64,000 nucleotides of DNA from NCBI GenBank assembly GCA_965199895.1, contig CBDATJ010000010.1:186001-250000 (forward strand), given 5' to 3'. Position numbers and translations under genes: made by a program. Below are positions 54,444 to 63,584 of this stretch, piece after piece. Each line of letters opens with the position of its first letter. Positions within the stretch are counted from its first letter, which is position 1. Below the pieces are notes generated by a model that was not told the origin of the DNA, did no database searches, and saw nothing but the letters and a program-made list of their open reading frames with translations. This DNA comes from Bin55 sp965199895. Lineage in GTDB: Bacteria > Pseudomonadota > Gammaproteobacteria > Pseudomonadales > Azotimanducaceae.

Positions 54444-56717
54444 ATGACTTTGAACCCACCTCACAACTCTCTAACCGTACACCTGGTTCGATTTGCTGTC
54501 ATCGCAAGTCTCTGCTTGGGGTTGAAAGTTTTATCAGCTGAAGAAAAGACTTCAGAATTTGCAGAGAGTCTCTGGACACCCGACTCAGCCAACCGTCTTT
54601 GTGGTGGTTCGTACGACATTAGTCGCTTACTCCAGATTTCCAGTGACCTACCAGACAAGAGAACGATGAAGGCATTTGCGGATGTAGCCATACTCGGACC
54701 CAATAGTACCAGTGAACTAACCGGAAACGTAGAGATTAATTACAACGATCTGTATTTGATAACCCCCAACATCCGTTTCGATGTTGACGCAGATTTATTC
54801 CAAGCTCCTGAAGGAATGACTGTGATTAGTGAGGACTTTGCTGTCTTCGTCCAAGAAACATACGTAGAGGTTCAAGCTAAAGAATTTGATGCTCAAGGTG
54901 CAGACTTTGTACTGTTTGAGGACGGTTATCGAGGTCAAGCAAAATCTTTGACCGCTAACCAGAATCAAGCGAACTTTGAAGGTGTGTCCATCACCTACTG
55001 TCCTCCCCACAAGAATTCGTGGTTATTGGAAGCTGGTACGCTTCGATTGAACCGAGAATCCAATATTGCAGTTGCGCGTAATGTGAAACTCAACTTTGGA
55101 GATTTCCTGCCCGCGTTGCACCTTCCGTACATTCGGTTTCCACTCACGCGTTCCAGAACTAGTGGTGTGTTACCTCCCACCTTTGAATCCAATAGCTTAC
55201 GTGGATACGAACTAGGTATTCCCATCTACATTAACCTAGCACCCAACTACGACTTAACGGTGACCCCGCGTCTTTCGTCTATCCAGAGCCACAGCGTTGA
55301 GGTGGAGTTTAGACACCTAAGCAATATTTCCACTTCGGAACTCAGCAGTACCTGGTTGCCAACCGATCAAGACTACCTTGAATACCTAAATAGCAGAATC
55401 GACCGTAACCAAAACGAACAGCACCAGTCCTCTCAACGCTGGTTCTTAAGCATTCAACATGGGTTAGGTTCAAGGAAATGGATAGCGGACATTGACTATT
55501 CGTTCGTCAGTGATGCGGATTTTCTTCGTGATTTTGGAAACTCTATTGATGATTTGGGTCGTGTAGGACTGAGTCGTACAGCCATGGCCTCCCGAATTAC
55601 AAAAAACTACGAAGTGTCTGCTTCCAGCGAACGCTATGAACCGTTTCGGTTCTGGGGTTCTTCAGTATCCAAGGTTCCAGAGTTCAGATATAGTCATCGA
55701 TTTCCAATCTTCCAAGCCCATGGGGGTTACAACATAGAATGGGCTAAACTCAAGCACACTGACGACACTGCAGTCCGAAAGAGTGAACGTCGACACGTTG
55801 ATTTGATAGTCGATTTGCCCCGAGAACGAGCTTGGGGACATTTCAACTTAAGTGCGGCTCGGTCACTCACTCGCTTTGAGACGAAGGTCGAAACATCCGT
55901 GAGACACTCTACGACCTATCGGCTCGACACTGAATTGATTTTTGAGCGTTCACTTACTCGCGATCTAGCTTCGCTGGGTGTCGTGAAACCCAGATTTGTC
56001 TACATCCACCGAGATGTCAAAAATCCCTATGTTCCACTGGTACTCGATTATGGAATAAGAGCCATCACCTTAGAGTCCGTTTTAGATCCTACTCGTGAAA
56101 TTCGATTAGATCACGTCACCCCTGTCGAATCTATGGGGATTGCACTGGATGCTAGTCTTGTTGGAGCGTCAAACCATCAAGATTTACTCAACACACAACT
56201 AGTCGCAGCTCAAAGTTCTACTGACTATTTCAAAGACTTATTAACGGGAGTAGCTATCTCCGGAAAATTGAGTGATACCCTCTCTTGGAGTTTAGCAAGC
56301 TTTCGATTAAAGGAACCATTTCCGAAAAAAGCTAACGAATTTCGTATCCATTTCAGGCACGGCTCAACCAAGCTAGTTGCCTGGGTGCGACAGGAGAAAG
56401 ATCCTGATGTACTTCAAACATATTTGGATGTATCGATTCCGGTAGCAACTGGATGGACAGTCTATAGTCGATGGAATCATGATTGGGAACACGACACCCA
56501 CTTAGACTCATACCTTGGGTTTGAGCATCAGGGTTGTTGTATGGAGTACCGCTTGTTGTGGCGAAGAGTCATTCGCTATGCTTGGGTTGAAACCGAGAAA
56601 GTTCGATCTCGAACTGGCATTTTCTTTGAACTATCCATGAAAGGATTAACTTCCATCGGAGATAATGTAGTTTCTATTGTTGATCGACCCATTAGTTCAA
56701 ACATTCTGCTCTACTAA
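54444..56717 (+). CDS. lptD: LPS-assembly protein LptD
   Basis: The product is an outer-membrane protein of about 757 residues that inserts lipopolysaccharide. I use the ATG at 54444, which gives a clean signal peptide (core about 14-28, ending LSAEEK); the frame is open 30 codons further up. An OstA-type jelly roll (about 60-190) precedes the barrel. The four disulphide Cys are present: one in RLCGGS, one in TYCPPHKNS, and the adjacent pair in HQGCCMEYRLLWRR near the C-terminus. It begins the lptD-surA-rsmA-apaH-cca unit; surA follows after 19 bp. Confidence 0.95.
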   Translation: MTLNPPHNSLTVHLVRFAVIASLCLGLKVLSAEEKTSEFAESLWTPDSANRLCGGSYDISRLLQISSDLPDKRTMKAFADVAILGPNSTSELTGNVEINYNDLYLITPNIRFDVDADLFQAPEGMTVISEDFAVFVQETYVEVQAKEFDAQGADFVLFEDGYRGQAKSLTANQNQANFEGVSITYCPPHKNSWLLEAGTLRLNRESNIAVARNVKLNFGDFLPALHLPYIRFPLTRSRTSGVLPPTFESNSLRGYELGIPIYINLAPNYDLTVTPRLSSIQSHSVEVEFRHLSNISTSELSSTWLPTDQDYLEYLNSRIDRNQNEQHQSSQRWFLSIQHGLGSRKWIADIDYSFVSDADFLRDFGNSIDDLGRVGLSRTAMASRITKNYEVSASSERYEPFRFWGSSVSKVPEFRYSHRFPIFQAHGGYNIEWAKLKHTDDTAVRKSERRHVDLIVDLPRERAWGHFNLSAARSLTRFETKVETSVRHSTTYRLDTELIFERSLTRDLASLGVVKPRFVYIHRDVKNPYVPLVLDYGIRAITLESVLDPTREIRLDHVTPVESMGIALDASLVGASNHQDLLNTQLVAAQSSTDYFKDLLTGVAISGKLSDTLSWSLASFRLKEPFPKKANEFRIHFRHGSTKLVAWVRQEKDPDVLQTYLDVSIPVATGWTVYSRWNHDWEHDTHLDSYLGFEHQGCCMEYRLLWRRVIRYAWVETEKVRSRTGIFFELSMKGLTSIGDNVVSIVDRPISSNILLY

Positions 56718-56736
56718 TTAGACGCGAGGAAAATCT

Positions 56737-58053
56737 ATGCAATCCAACGACACCCTCCAACGAACACTGTTGCAGTGTACGGTATACACACTACTCACCT
56801 TTTCAATCTATGCTACAGCAGACGTGGATGAGGTAGATGCTGTCGCTGCGGTAGTGAACGATGGTGTGGTCACAATATCACAAATCGAAGCACGATATCA
56901 CAGTTTTCTGCTTCAAGTTGCCCGTTCAAATTCAAATCAGATTCCTCCTAAAAGTGCGGTGGTCAGTCAGATCCTCGAACGACTGATCTTGGAAAGTATT
57001 CAATTTCAAGAAGCAGGTTTGCGAGGAATCGTCGTGAACGAAGAAGAAATAACCGCAGCCGTACGTCTCTATGCCCAACAAAACAACATGGAACTTGAAG
57101 CCTTCAGAGAAATGATTGAGAGCCAGGGGATCACTTACGCTGAATTTAGAGAGGATGTCCATCGCCAATTACTGTTGGAACGAGTTCAACAAGCTGTTAT
57201 CAATCGTCGAATCTTCATTTCAGAACAAGACATCAAAGAACTCCGCGAAAACCCCTGGTTCCAAGAACTTCTGGAGGATCGATATCGGGTGGGTCACATA
57301 CTCATTGATGAACAGAGCATTCCATCAGACAACCGAGTAACTGACCCAGAAGTGTTTGCTGCTGACCTAGTCAACCAATTAACCGAAGGTGCAGACTTTG
57401 CAACGATGGCGGTCAATTACTCGTCAGCAACTACCGCTTTGGATGGAGGAGATCTGGGATGGAGATCAGCGGGTGAACTACCAAGTCTGTTTATTGAAGT
57501 GGTTTTAGCAATGGAGGAGGGTGAAGTTGCAGAGCCCATTCGAAATGCTAGAGGAATTCACATCATTAAGTTAATTGAAAAACAAGGAACCGGAAGAAAA
57601 GCCCAAGAAACACTGGTTCGTCACATATTGATTCAATCCAATGCGATTAAGTCTGAGGCTGAAGCAATGAAAGAGTTGCAGGATATTCGTCAACGCATTG
57701 AGGACGGTGAAGACTTTGAGGAATTAGCTAGTGAATTTTCAGATGATCCTGGTACAGCTCGAAATGGTGGTGATTTGGGATGGACTGACGGTGCTAACCT
57801 CGACCCACTCTTTCTTGAAATCATGAATGCCTCTGAAATTGGAGAGCTATCTGAAGTGTTTGCATCAGCATTTGGTTGGCACATTTTGGAAGTCATCAAT
57901 AGGCGGGAAGCCGACTTAACCGAAGATGATCTAAACAACCGGGCGTTACAAATCTTGTACCAAAGACAATTTGAAGAAGTCCGACAAGATTGGCTGAAAG
58001 AGATTCGTGATGACGCGTACGTGAAGATAGTGAGACATACTCTAGACTCTTAG
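56737..58053 (+). CDS. surA: Periplasmic chaperone/PPIase SurA
   Basis: The product has 438 residues with a signal peptide (about 8-29), an N-terminal SurA domain (about 35-165) with VAAVVNDGVVTISQIEAR, and two parvulin domains. These are near 185-290 (RVGHILIDE, GGDLGWRSAGELP) and 300-405 (VRHILIQSN, GGDLGWTDGANLDP). It escorts unfolded barrel proteins, including LptD and the many receptors here. The ribosome site is GAGGA, eight bases from the ATG. rsmA follows after 13 bp, where relatives have pdxA. Confidence 0.97.
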   Translation: MQSNDTLQRTLLQCTVYTLLTFSIYATADVDEVDAVAAVVNDGVVTISQIEARYHSFLLQVARSNSNQIPPKSAVVSQILERLILESIQFQEAGLRGIVVNEEEITAAVRLYAQQNNMELEAFREMIESQGITYAEFREDVHRQLLLERVQQAVINRRIFISEQDIKELRENPWFQELLEDRYRVGHILIDEQSIPSDNRVTDPEVFAADLVNQLTEGADFATMAVNYSSATTALDGGDLGWRSAGELPSLFIEVVLAMEEGEVAEPIRNARGIHIIKLIEKQGTGRKAQETLVRHILIQSNAIKSEAEAMKELQDIRQRIEDGEDFEELASEFSDDPGTARNGGDLGWTDGANLDPLFLEIMNASEIGELSEVFASAFGWHILEVINRREADLTEDDLNNRALQILYQRQFEEVRQDWLKEIRDDAYVKIVRHTLDS

Positions 58054-58066
58054 TCGCCGTACTCTC

Positions 58067-58807
58067 GTGCAAGCACGAAAGCGGTTTGGACAGAATTTTC
58101 TTACCGAATCGTCGGTTACTGAACGCATTCATCAAGTACTTGACCTCAAAGCAAGCGAACGAGTACTGGAAGTCGGTCCTGGACAAGGGCAACTGACAGA
58201 GGGATTGCTTGATAGTGGAGCGGATGTATTAGCAGTTGAGATCGATCAAGATCTCGTTACTTTACTGCAATCAAAGTTCTCCAATTTAACGGTACTCGAA
58301 GGTAGTATCCTTGATGTAGATTCTTCGATTTTTAAAGGTCGAAGAGTAATCGGAAACCTGCCCTACAACATAGCCACACCACTGCTGCTGCGACTGATTG
58401 ATTTGCGCGAGGAATTTGTGGATTTACACTGCATGATCCAAAAAGAAGTTGCAGATCGACTCGTTGCGGTTGCTGGAACTAAATCTTGGAGTCGACTCTC
58501 CGTACGCATGCAGCAAGTGTTCGACATTACCCATTTGTTTGATGTTTTTCCACCATCTTTCACCCCTCAGCCTAAAGTGATTTCTTCTTTTGTTCGAGTG
58601 AACGCAAAGAGACAACCACTACTACCAGATAATCAAGACACCTTCGACCAGGTACTCAAATCAGCATTCGGTCAACGTCGGAAAATGTTGGTGAACAGTT
58701 TGGGTCATTTGTCCGTTTATTGGCAAGAAACGAACGTAGACTCATCCCTTCGTGCAGAACAAGTGACTATCGAGCAGTATCTCGCAATCTCAAACACACT
58801 AGCTTGA
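58067..58807 (+). CDS. rsmA: 16S rRNA dimethyladenosine methyltransferase
   Basis: The product has 246 residues and starts at GTG, with ARKRFGQNFL at the N-terminus. The AdoMet motif is LEVGPGQGQLTEGLL (about 35-49), and the catalytic motif is GNLPYNIATPLLLRL (about 98-112), all as in KsgA/RsmA. It is about 25 residues shorter than the E. coli protein (273), mostly at the C-terminus. It modifies two adjacent adenines of 16S rRNA. It sits directly after surA. Confidence 0.96.
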   Translation: MQARKRFGQNFLTESSVTERIHQVLDLKASERVLEVGPGQGQLTEGLLDSGADVLAVEIDQDLVTLLQSKFSNLTVLEGSILDVDSSIFKGRRVIGNLPYNIATPLLLRLIDLREEFVDLHCMIQKEVADRLVAVAGTKSWSRLSVRMQQVFDITHLFDVFPPSFTPQPKVISSFVRVNAKRQPLLPDNQDTFDQVLKSAFGQRRKMLVNSLGHLSVYWQETNVDSSLRAEQVTIEQYLAISNTLA

Positions 58808-58837
58808 TTATTGATTAACTCTTGACTTCGCTGGATT

Positions 58838-59656
58838 ATGACTACCTACGCCATCGGTGATGTGCAGGGTTGCTACGATGACCTAAAACGATTGCTGGAT
58901 CACATCTCGTTCGATCCGGTTGAAGATTGTCTGTGGTTCACGGGAGATTTAATCAACAGAGGTCCCAAAAACTTAGCGACGCTGAGATTGGTGAGAGATT
59001 TAGGACCTTCAGCCATTGTCGTGCAAGGTAACCATGACTTACATCTATTGGGAGTCGTCTTTGGTGGACACAAACCCAACAGCCGTGATACCTTTGAAGA
59101 CATACTGCGAGCTGATGATTGCGAAGAGCTGTGTCACTGGGTAAGAACTCTCCCTCTCATTCATACCAATGAAGACTATGTCTTGGTTCACGCGGGTGTT
59201 CCACATATTTGGACTCTAGAGCAAGCACAATCTTTAGCTGAAGAAGTACAAACCAAGATTCAAGGATTGGACTATGTTGAGTTCTTTACAAAAATGTACG
59301 GTGACCAGGACCGAATGTGGAGCGACGACCTCAGAGGTCTAGCTCGTCTTCGAGCCATTACCAACTATCTAAGCAGAATGAGATTCATTGCTCAATCCGG
59401 ACAGCTTGAGTTTAAAGTTAAGTCTAGTCCAACCAAGCGTCCATCAGGCTTTAAACCCTGGTTTGAGTATGACACAAAATTCAAGCAACAAATCCTGTTT
59501 GGACACTGGTCTACTCTAGATGGGGGAACCTATCGGTCTCAATTCCACGCCCTTGATACCGGTTGTGTCTGGGGTGGAAACTTGACGGCACTGAGATTGA
59601 ATGATCAAGTTCGATTTGAGGTTTCAGCGAGTTCGAATATTCCCATAGAGAAATGA
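58838..59656 (+). CDS. apaH: Diadenosine tetraphosphatase ApaH
   Basis: The product has 272 residues and is of the calcineurin-like phosphoesterase fold. Motifs: IGDVQGCYDDL at 6-16, TGDLINRGP at 35-43, VQGNHDLHLLG at 64-74, and VHAGVPHIW near 125. It splits Ap4A into two ADP. apaG, usually between rsmA and apaH, is absent; the 30-bp gap holds nothing. The stop overlaps the cca start (ATGA). Confidence 0.97.
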   Translation: MTTYAIGDVQGCYDDLKRLLDHISFDPVEDCLWFTGDLINRGPKNLATLRLVRDLGPSAIVVQGNHDLHLLGVVFGGHKPNSRDTFEDILRADDCEELCHWVRTLPLIHTNEDYVLVHAGVPHIWTLEQAQSLAEEVQTKIQGLDYVEFFTKMYGDQDRMWSDDLRGLARLRAITNYLSRMRFIAQSGQLEFKVKSSPTKRPSGFKPWFEYDTKFKQQILFGHWSTLDGGTYRSQFHALDTGCVWGGNLTALRLNDQVRFEVSASSNIPIEK

Positions 59657-60738
59657 CTCGCTCCAAAGATATCACTGTTCCTGGAACTTGCTATGTGGTC
59701 GGTGGTACGGTACGCGACCAACTACTTGATCCATCCACCTCTGCGTCTGACTGTGATTGGGTCGTCGTGGGAACGACGGCTGAAGCAATGAAAGCGGCGG
59801 GATTCAAAGATGTGGGTGCTGGTTTTCCGGTGTTTTTGCATCCTGTTACTGGGGAGGAATATGCGTTAGCTCGAACCGAAAAAAAACATGGAAAAGGACA
59901 CAAGGGGTTTAAGGTCAATTTCGACCCCTCTGTGCTACTAGAAGAAGACTTGGAGCGCAGAGATTTGACCATCAATGCCATGGCCCTCCATCCTTCTGGT
60001 TCCATCATTGATCCCTTTGGCGGGCAGCGGGATATTGCAAACCAAACACTGAGACACGTCTCTGCTGCCTTTGCTGAAGACCCACTGCGAGTCTATAGAG
60101 TCGCGCGATTTGCTGCAAAGTTTCCGAAATTTTCCGTCAGCCAAGACACTTTAGAACTCATGACTTCCATGAGTGCTGAGCTATTTGATCTATCCGCGGA
60201 GCGAGTGTGGCTGGAATTTTCTAAAGCAATGGAATCAGCCGCGCCGTATAAGTTTTTTCAGACTATTCACAAAGTAAATGCCATTCAACCTTGGTTCACC
60301 CATCTAGAGTTAGAACAAGTCTCTGCGCTGCTACAAATGCGAAATATTCGTTCTGTTGACGCAATTGCAGCCATGGGGTGGATTCACAACTATCAGGTTG
60401 TTGACCCATTCCTGCGGAATCTGAAAGCACCGTCAACAGTGGTCCGACTAACGGGGGATGTTGCTCGCTTTGGACATCAACTTTGTGAACTATCGAAACT
60501 GTCTGCTGAGGTTGTGCTTGAAATGTTCCTTCATAGTCACGCGTTCAGACCGGGTGACGCTTTTGCTCAACTGATTAGAACCACTGAAGCGATCTCCGAT
60601 AAGGATTTGAGCGGGTGTGTTAAACTAGCTCAAGAGGTCAAATCACTGCGAGTAAAAGCAGAATCTCCCGAGCAATACCAAGAATTACTCAAACAAAAGC
60701 GATTAAGTGTCATTGAAAATCGTCTAGCTGACTCTTGA
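59653..60738 (+). CDS. cca: CCA-adding tRNA nucleotidyltransferase
   Basis: The product has 361 residues. The nucleotidyltransferase head contains YVVGGTVRDQLL near 10 and the two metal Asp in SDCDWVVVG near 33; ERRDLTINAMALH and DPFGGQRDI follow, then the EDPLRVYRVARFAAKF motif near 140. It repairs and builds the 3' CCA end of tRNA. The C-terminal HD domain of the E. coli protein (412 residues) is not recognisable, so the extra phosphohydrolase activity is probably absent. Its stop abuts the convergent tsaD stop with no spacing. Confidence 0.96.
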   Translation: MTRSKDITVPGTCYVVGGTVRDQLLDPSTSASDCDWVVVGTTAEAMKAAGFKDVGAGFPVFLHPVTGEEYALARTEKKHGKGHKGFKVNFDPSVLLEEDLERRDLTINAMALHPSGSIIDPFGGQRDIANQTLRHVSAAFAEDPLRVYRVARFAAKFPKFSVSQDTLELMTSMSAELFDLSAERVWLEFSKAMESAAPYKFFQTIHKVNAIQPWFTHLELEQVSALLQMRNIRSVDAIAAMGWIHNYQVVDPFLRNLKAPSTVVRLTGDVARFGHQLCELSKLSAEVVLEMFLHSHAFRPGDAFAQLIRTTEAISDKDLSGCVKLAQEVKSLRVKAESPEQYQELLKQKRLSVIENRLADS

Positions 60739-61746
60739 TTAGACCTGGCACGCTAGACCCTCCATTCCCCACCTGGCTTGGACTTCGATAGTTAACGGCT
60801 CGACCAAACCCGCTTGTAACCGTTCGTGTCCCGCAAAAGCCACCATCGCACCGTTATCGGTACACAATCGGCTGGGGGGATACAGTACTGAACAAGGCAG
60901 AGTTTGCAGTTCGTTCCTAAGAGTCTTGTTCGCAGCAACCCCACCCGCGACAATCAAAGACGAAACACCAGTTGCTTCTACTGCCCTTCTACACTTGGTT
61001 GTCAAAGTATCCACTACCGCTCGTTCAAACGAAGCTGCTAGATCTGCAGAAGTTTCTGGAGTGAGAGGTTGGTGACGCTCGATTTCATGGCGAATGGCAG
61101 TCTTTAAGCCACTAAAACTAAAGTTGAAATCAGGGTGATGGACCATCGGTCGTGGCAAGTCAAACCGCTGTGGATCTCCGTTTACTGCAAGTTTCGCAAT
61201 CGCAGGGCCACCCGGATAACCCAGGCCTATCAGTTTTGCTGTCTTATCAAACGCCTCCCCTGCTGCATCATCCAACGACTCTCCCATCATGCGATATTTT
61301 CCCAGACCTTCAACCAAAACTAACTGTGTGTGACCACCAGACACCAAGAGTGCAACAAAGGGAAGATCAGGCCGTTTTGAAGTCAACAAAGGTGTAAGCA
61401 AGTGCGCTTCCATGTGGTGAACACCGAGGGCGGGAATCCCCAAACTCCATGCGAGTGAACGACCTACGGAGGCCCCTACAAGAAGCGCTCCCATCAACCC
61501 AGGACCCGCTGTATATGCGATTGCATCAAGATCCCCGATACACAGGTTCACTTCTTCCAAAGTTTGTTTGATCATTGGGACTAACTTTTGAATGTGATCC
61601 CGTGATGCTAGCTCGGGAACCACTCCTCCGTACTTTTCGTGAAGTTCAATTTGACTGTAGACGTGTTGATTGCAGATACCTTTTTCAGTATCGTAGAGAG
61701 CAACACCTGTTTCATCACAAGATGATTCAATCCCTAATACAAGCAC
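60739..61746 (-). CDS. tsaD: tRNA threonylcarbamoyladenosine transferase TsaD
   Basis: The product has 335 residues and a GTG start (MLVLGIESSCDETGVA). Metal-binding HMEAH is near 110, and the nucleotide motifs ALLVSGGHTQLV and VAGGVAANKTLR are present. It transfers the threonylcarbamoyl group to A37 of ANN-decoding tRNAs. It is divergent from the racemase gene and converges with cca directly at 60738/60739. Confidence 0.98.
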   Translation of the reverse strand: MLVLGIESSCDETGVALYDTEKGICNQHVYSQIELHEKYGGVVPELASRDHIQKLVPMIKQTLEEVNLCIGDLDAIAYTAGPGLMGALLVGASVGRSLAWSLGIPALGVHHMEAHLLTPLLTSKRPDLPFVALLVSGGHTQLVLVEGLGKYRMMGESLDDAAGEAFDKTAKLIGLGYPGGPAIAKLAVNGDPQRFDLPRPMVHHPDFNFSFSGLKTAIRHEIERHQPLTPETSADLAASFERAVVDTLTTKCRRAVEATGVSSLIVAGGVAANKTLRNELQTLPCSVLYPPSRLCTDNGAMVAFAGHERLQAGLVEPLTIEVQARWGMEGLACQV

Positions 61747-61830
61747 AATAACCTATTGTCAGATGTTTGCAATTTGTCTTCTAGATGGCAAAACAAAAGC
61801 AAAATTCTATTAAGTCACCGGGAGACTCAT

Positions 61831-62961
61831 TTGGGACCACTAAAGAACCTCAAAGTCGTTGAACTCACTGGTATTGGGCCAGCTCCGTTTTGCGGTATGG
61901 TTCTATCTGATATGGGTGCGGACATCATTCGAGTTGACCCCATCGACCACCAACCTCGCGTGCAACCCGATATTCTGCAACGAAATCGTCGTTCCATTGC
62001 TATTGATCTGAAAACGGATAAAGGACAAGAAATCTTCCTAATACTCACAGAAAACACGGACGCACTGATCGAGGGATTTCGACCTGGAGTGATGGAGCGA
62101 TTGGGTATTGGACCGACTATCTGTTTGCAACACAATCCTAAATTGGTGTTTGGAAGAATCACTGGCTGGGGACAAGATGGACCTCTTGCTCAGGCTGCTG
62201 GTCACGACATCAACTACATTGCACTAGCCGGTGTGTTGCACACAATCGGAGCACCCGACGGTAAACCGCTCCCCCCGCTCAATCTTATCGGTGACTACGG
62301 GGGTGGAGGGATGTTGCTCGCGTTTGGGATCGTTTGTGGGGTACTGGAGGCGAGAGAATCTGGTGTCGGTCAAGTAATAGATGCCTCAATGGTAGATGGA
62401 TCAGCTCTCCTCATGTCGCTCTTCTATGGCATGATTGGTCGGTATATGAGTGAAGAACGTGGCAAGAATCTACTTGATGGAGGTGCTCATTTCTATACAA
62501 CCTACGAAACTAGCGACAGTAAATATATCTGTGTGGGAGCAATCGAACCGAAGTTCTACCAGCAATTACTCGAACTGATCGGTATCGAACCTTCTGCTCT
62601 TGCAGAGCAAATGAACCGAGATCAATGGGTGTTCAACCAACAAGCACTCTCTGAAGTATTTCAAACTAAGACCAGAGACGAATGGTGTCAAATCTTGGAG
62701 GGAACAGACGCGTGCTTTGCACCCGTTTTGTCACCGAGTGAAGCAGCCCAACATCCCCATAACCAAGCTCGGAGCACCTTTACTTCTATCGATGGGGTGA
62801 TACAACCTGCTCCCGCACCACGGTTTAGCCGAACTTCAGCGAATATTCGACACCCGTCTCCCAAAACTGGCCAGGATTCGGTGCAAATTCTCAAAGAAGT
62901 TGGTTTCGATGAATCAGAAATACAGGATCTGATTCAGAATCGAATTGTTCAACAGATGTAA
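61831..62961 (+). CDS. CaiB/BaiF CoA-transferase, alpha-methylacyl-CoA racemase type
   Basis: The product has about 376 residues. The family N-terminus GPLKNLKVVELTGIGPAPF, then DMGADIIRVDP, is followed by the NRRSIAIDLKTDKG block and GRITGWGQDGPLAQAAGHDINY near 125, the region holding the racemase catalytic His and Asp. The DGSALLM segment follows. GIGPAPF and HDINY favour racemases over formyl-CoA transferases. The frame is open to a TTG at 61756, but I prefer the TTG at 61831 because GGGAG lies six bases upstream and relatives start at this residue. It is a different type from the CoA-transferase at the left edge. Confidence 0.92.
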   Translation: MGPLKNLKVVELTGIGPAPFCGMVLSDMGADIIRVDPIDHQPRVQPDILQRNRRSIAIDLKTDKGQEIFLILTENTDALIEGFRPGVMERLGIGPTICLQHNPKLVFGRITGWGQDGPLAQAAGHDINYIALAGVLHTIGAPDGKPLPPLNLIGDYGGGGMLLAFGIVCGVLEARESGVGQVIDASMVDGSALLMSLFYGMIGRYMSEERGKNLLDGGAHFYTTYETSDSKYICVGAIEPKFYQQLLELIGIEPSALAEQMNRDQWVFNQQALSEVFQTKTRDEWCQILEGTDACFAPVLSPSEAAQHPHNQARSTFTSIDGVIQPAPAPRFSRTSANIRHPSPKTGQDSVQILKEVGFDESEIQDLIQNRIVQQM

Positions 62962-62989
62962 ACATGCATCACCATAGGCCTATTCATTA

Positions 62990-63014
62990 GTTGACAGGGC
63001 AGATGCCTGTCAAC
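62990..63014. terminator. Stem-loop after the racemase gene
   Basis: A perfect 9-bp stem, GTTGACAGG with CCTGTCAAC, and a 7-base loop lie 28 bases after the racemase stop. There is no T run on either side, so it may be a Rho-assisted end or an RNA-stabilising hairpin. Confidence 0.5.
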
Positions 63015-63182
63015 TGACTCAATCATCCAAAGACCCAGTCTGCTTCACCAGAGTTTCAGGTTTGGGTAAATTTCAAATACAAAATGTTGAGACAAGGTTG
63101 TCTTACACTGTGATAGTGGGGGTTGAGGATACAAACATATAATTCTTAGCTGCCCATTTGCCCAACCACATGGAGTCTAGAC

Positions 63183-63542
63183 TTGCCGATTTACGAGTAT
63201 CAATGCCGTGAATGTGGTCATGATCTTGAGGTCATCCAAAAGATCAGTGAGCCTAATCTGACCGACTGTCCACTATGCGAAAAACCCGCTTTAAAGAAAC
63301 TCATTTCACGAGTTTCGTTTCGACTCAAAGGTACTGGTTGGTACGAGACTGACTTCAAGAATAAACCATCGTCACCAGATCAGAACGGTGAATCAAGTTC
63401 GAAAGAGACCCAAGAATCCAAAGATTCAGATCAATCGACTGAAACCAATCAATCATCAGACTCGTCTTCATCTGAAACTAAATCGACTACTGAATCCTCA
63501 AAGACAACTGAAACTCAATCCCAATCCGCTCAGACTGCTTAG
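63183..63542 (+). CDS. FmdB-type zinc-ribbon protein
   Basis: The product has 119 residues and a TTG start. The first ~55 residues form the FmdB zinc ribbon: PIYEYQCRECGHDLEV with CxxC at 8-11, then CPLCEKPALKKLIS with the second CxxC, and the conserved FRLKGTGWYETDF. The last ~65 residues are almost only Ser, Thr, Glu, Gln, Asp and Lys and are surely disordered. The role of the family is not settled. Its position just before aspS is conserved in gammaproteobacteria. Confidence 0.93.
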   Translation: MPIYEYQCRECGHDLEVIQKISEPNLTDCPLCEKPALKKLISRVSFRLKGTGWYETDFKNKPSSPDQNGESSSKETQESKDSDQSTETNQSSDSSSSETKSTTESSKTTETQSQSAQTA

Positions 63543-63584
63543 ACTTGCATCTGAGCACACAAACCGCAAATTAAATCTACATCT

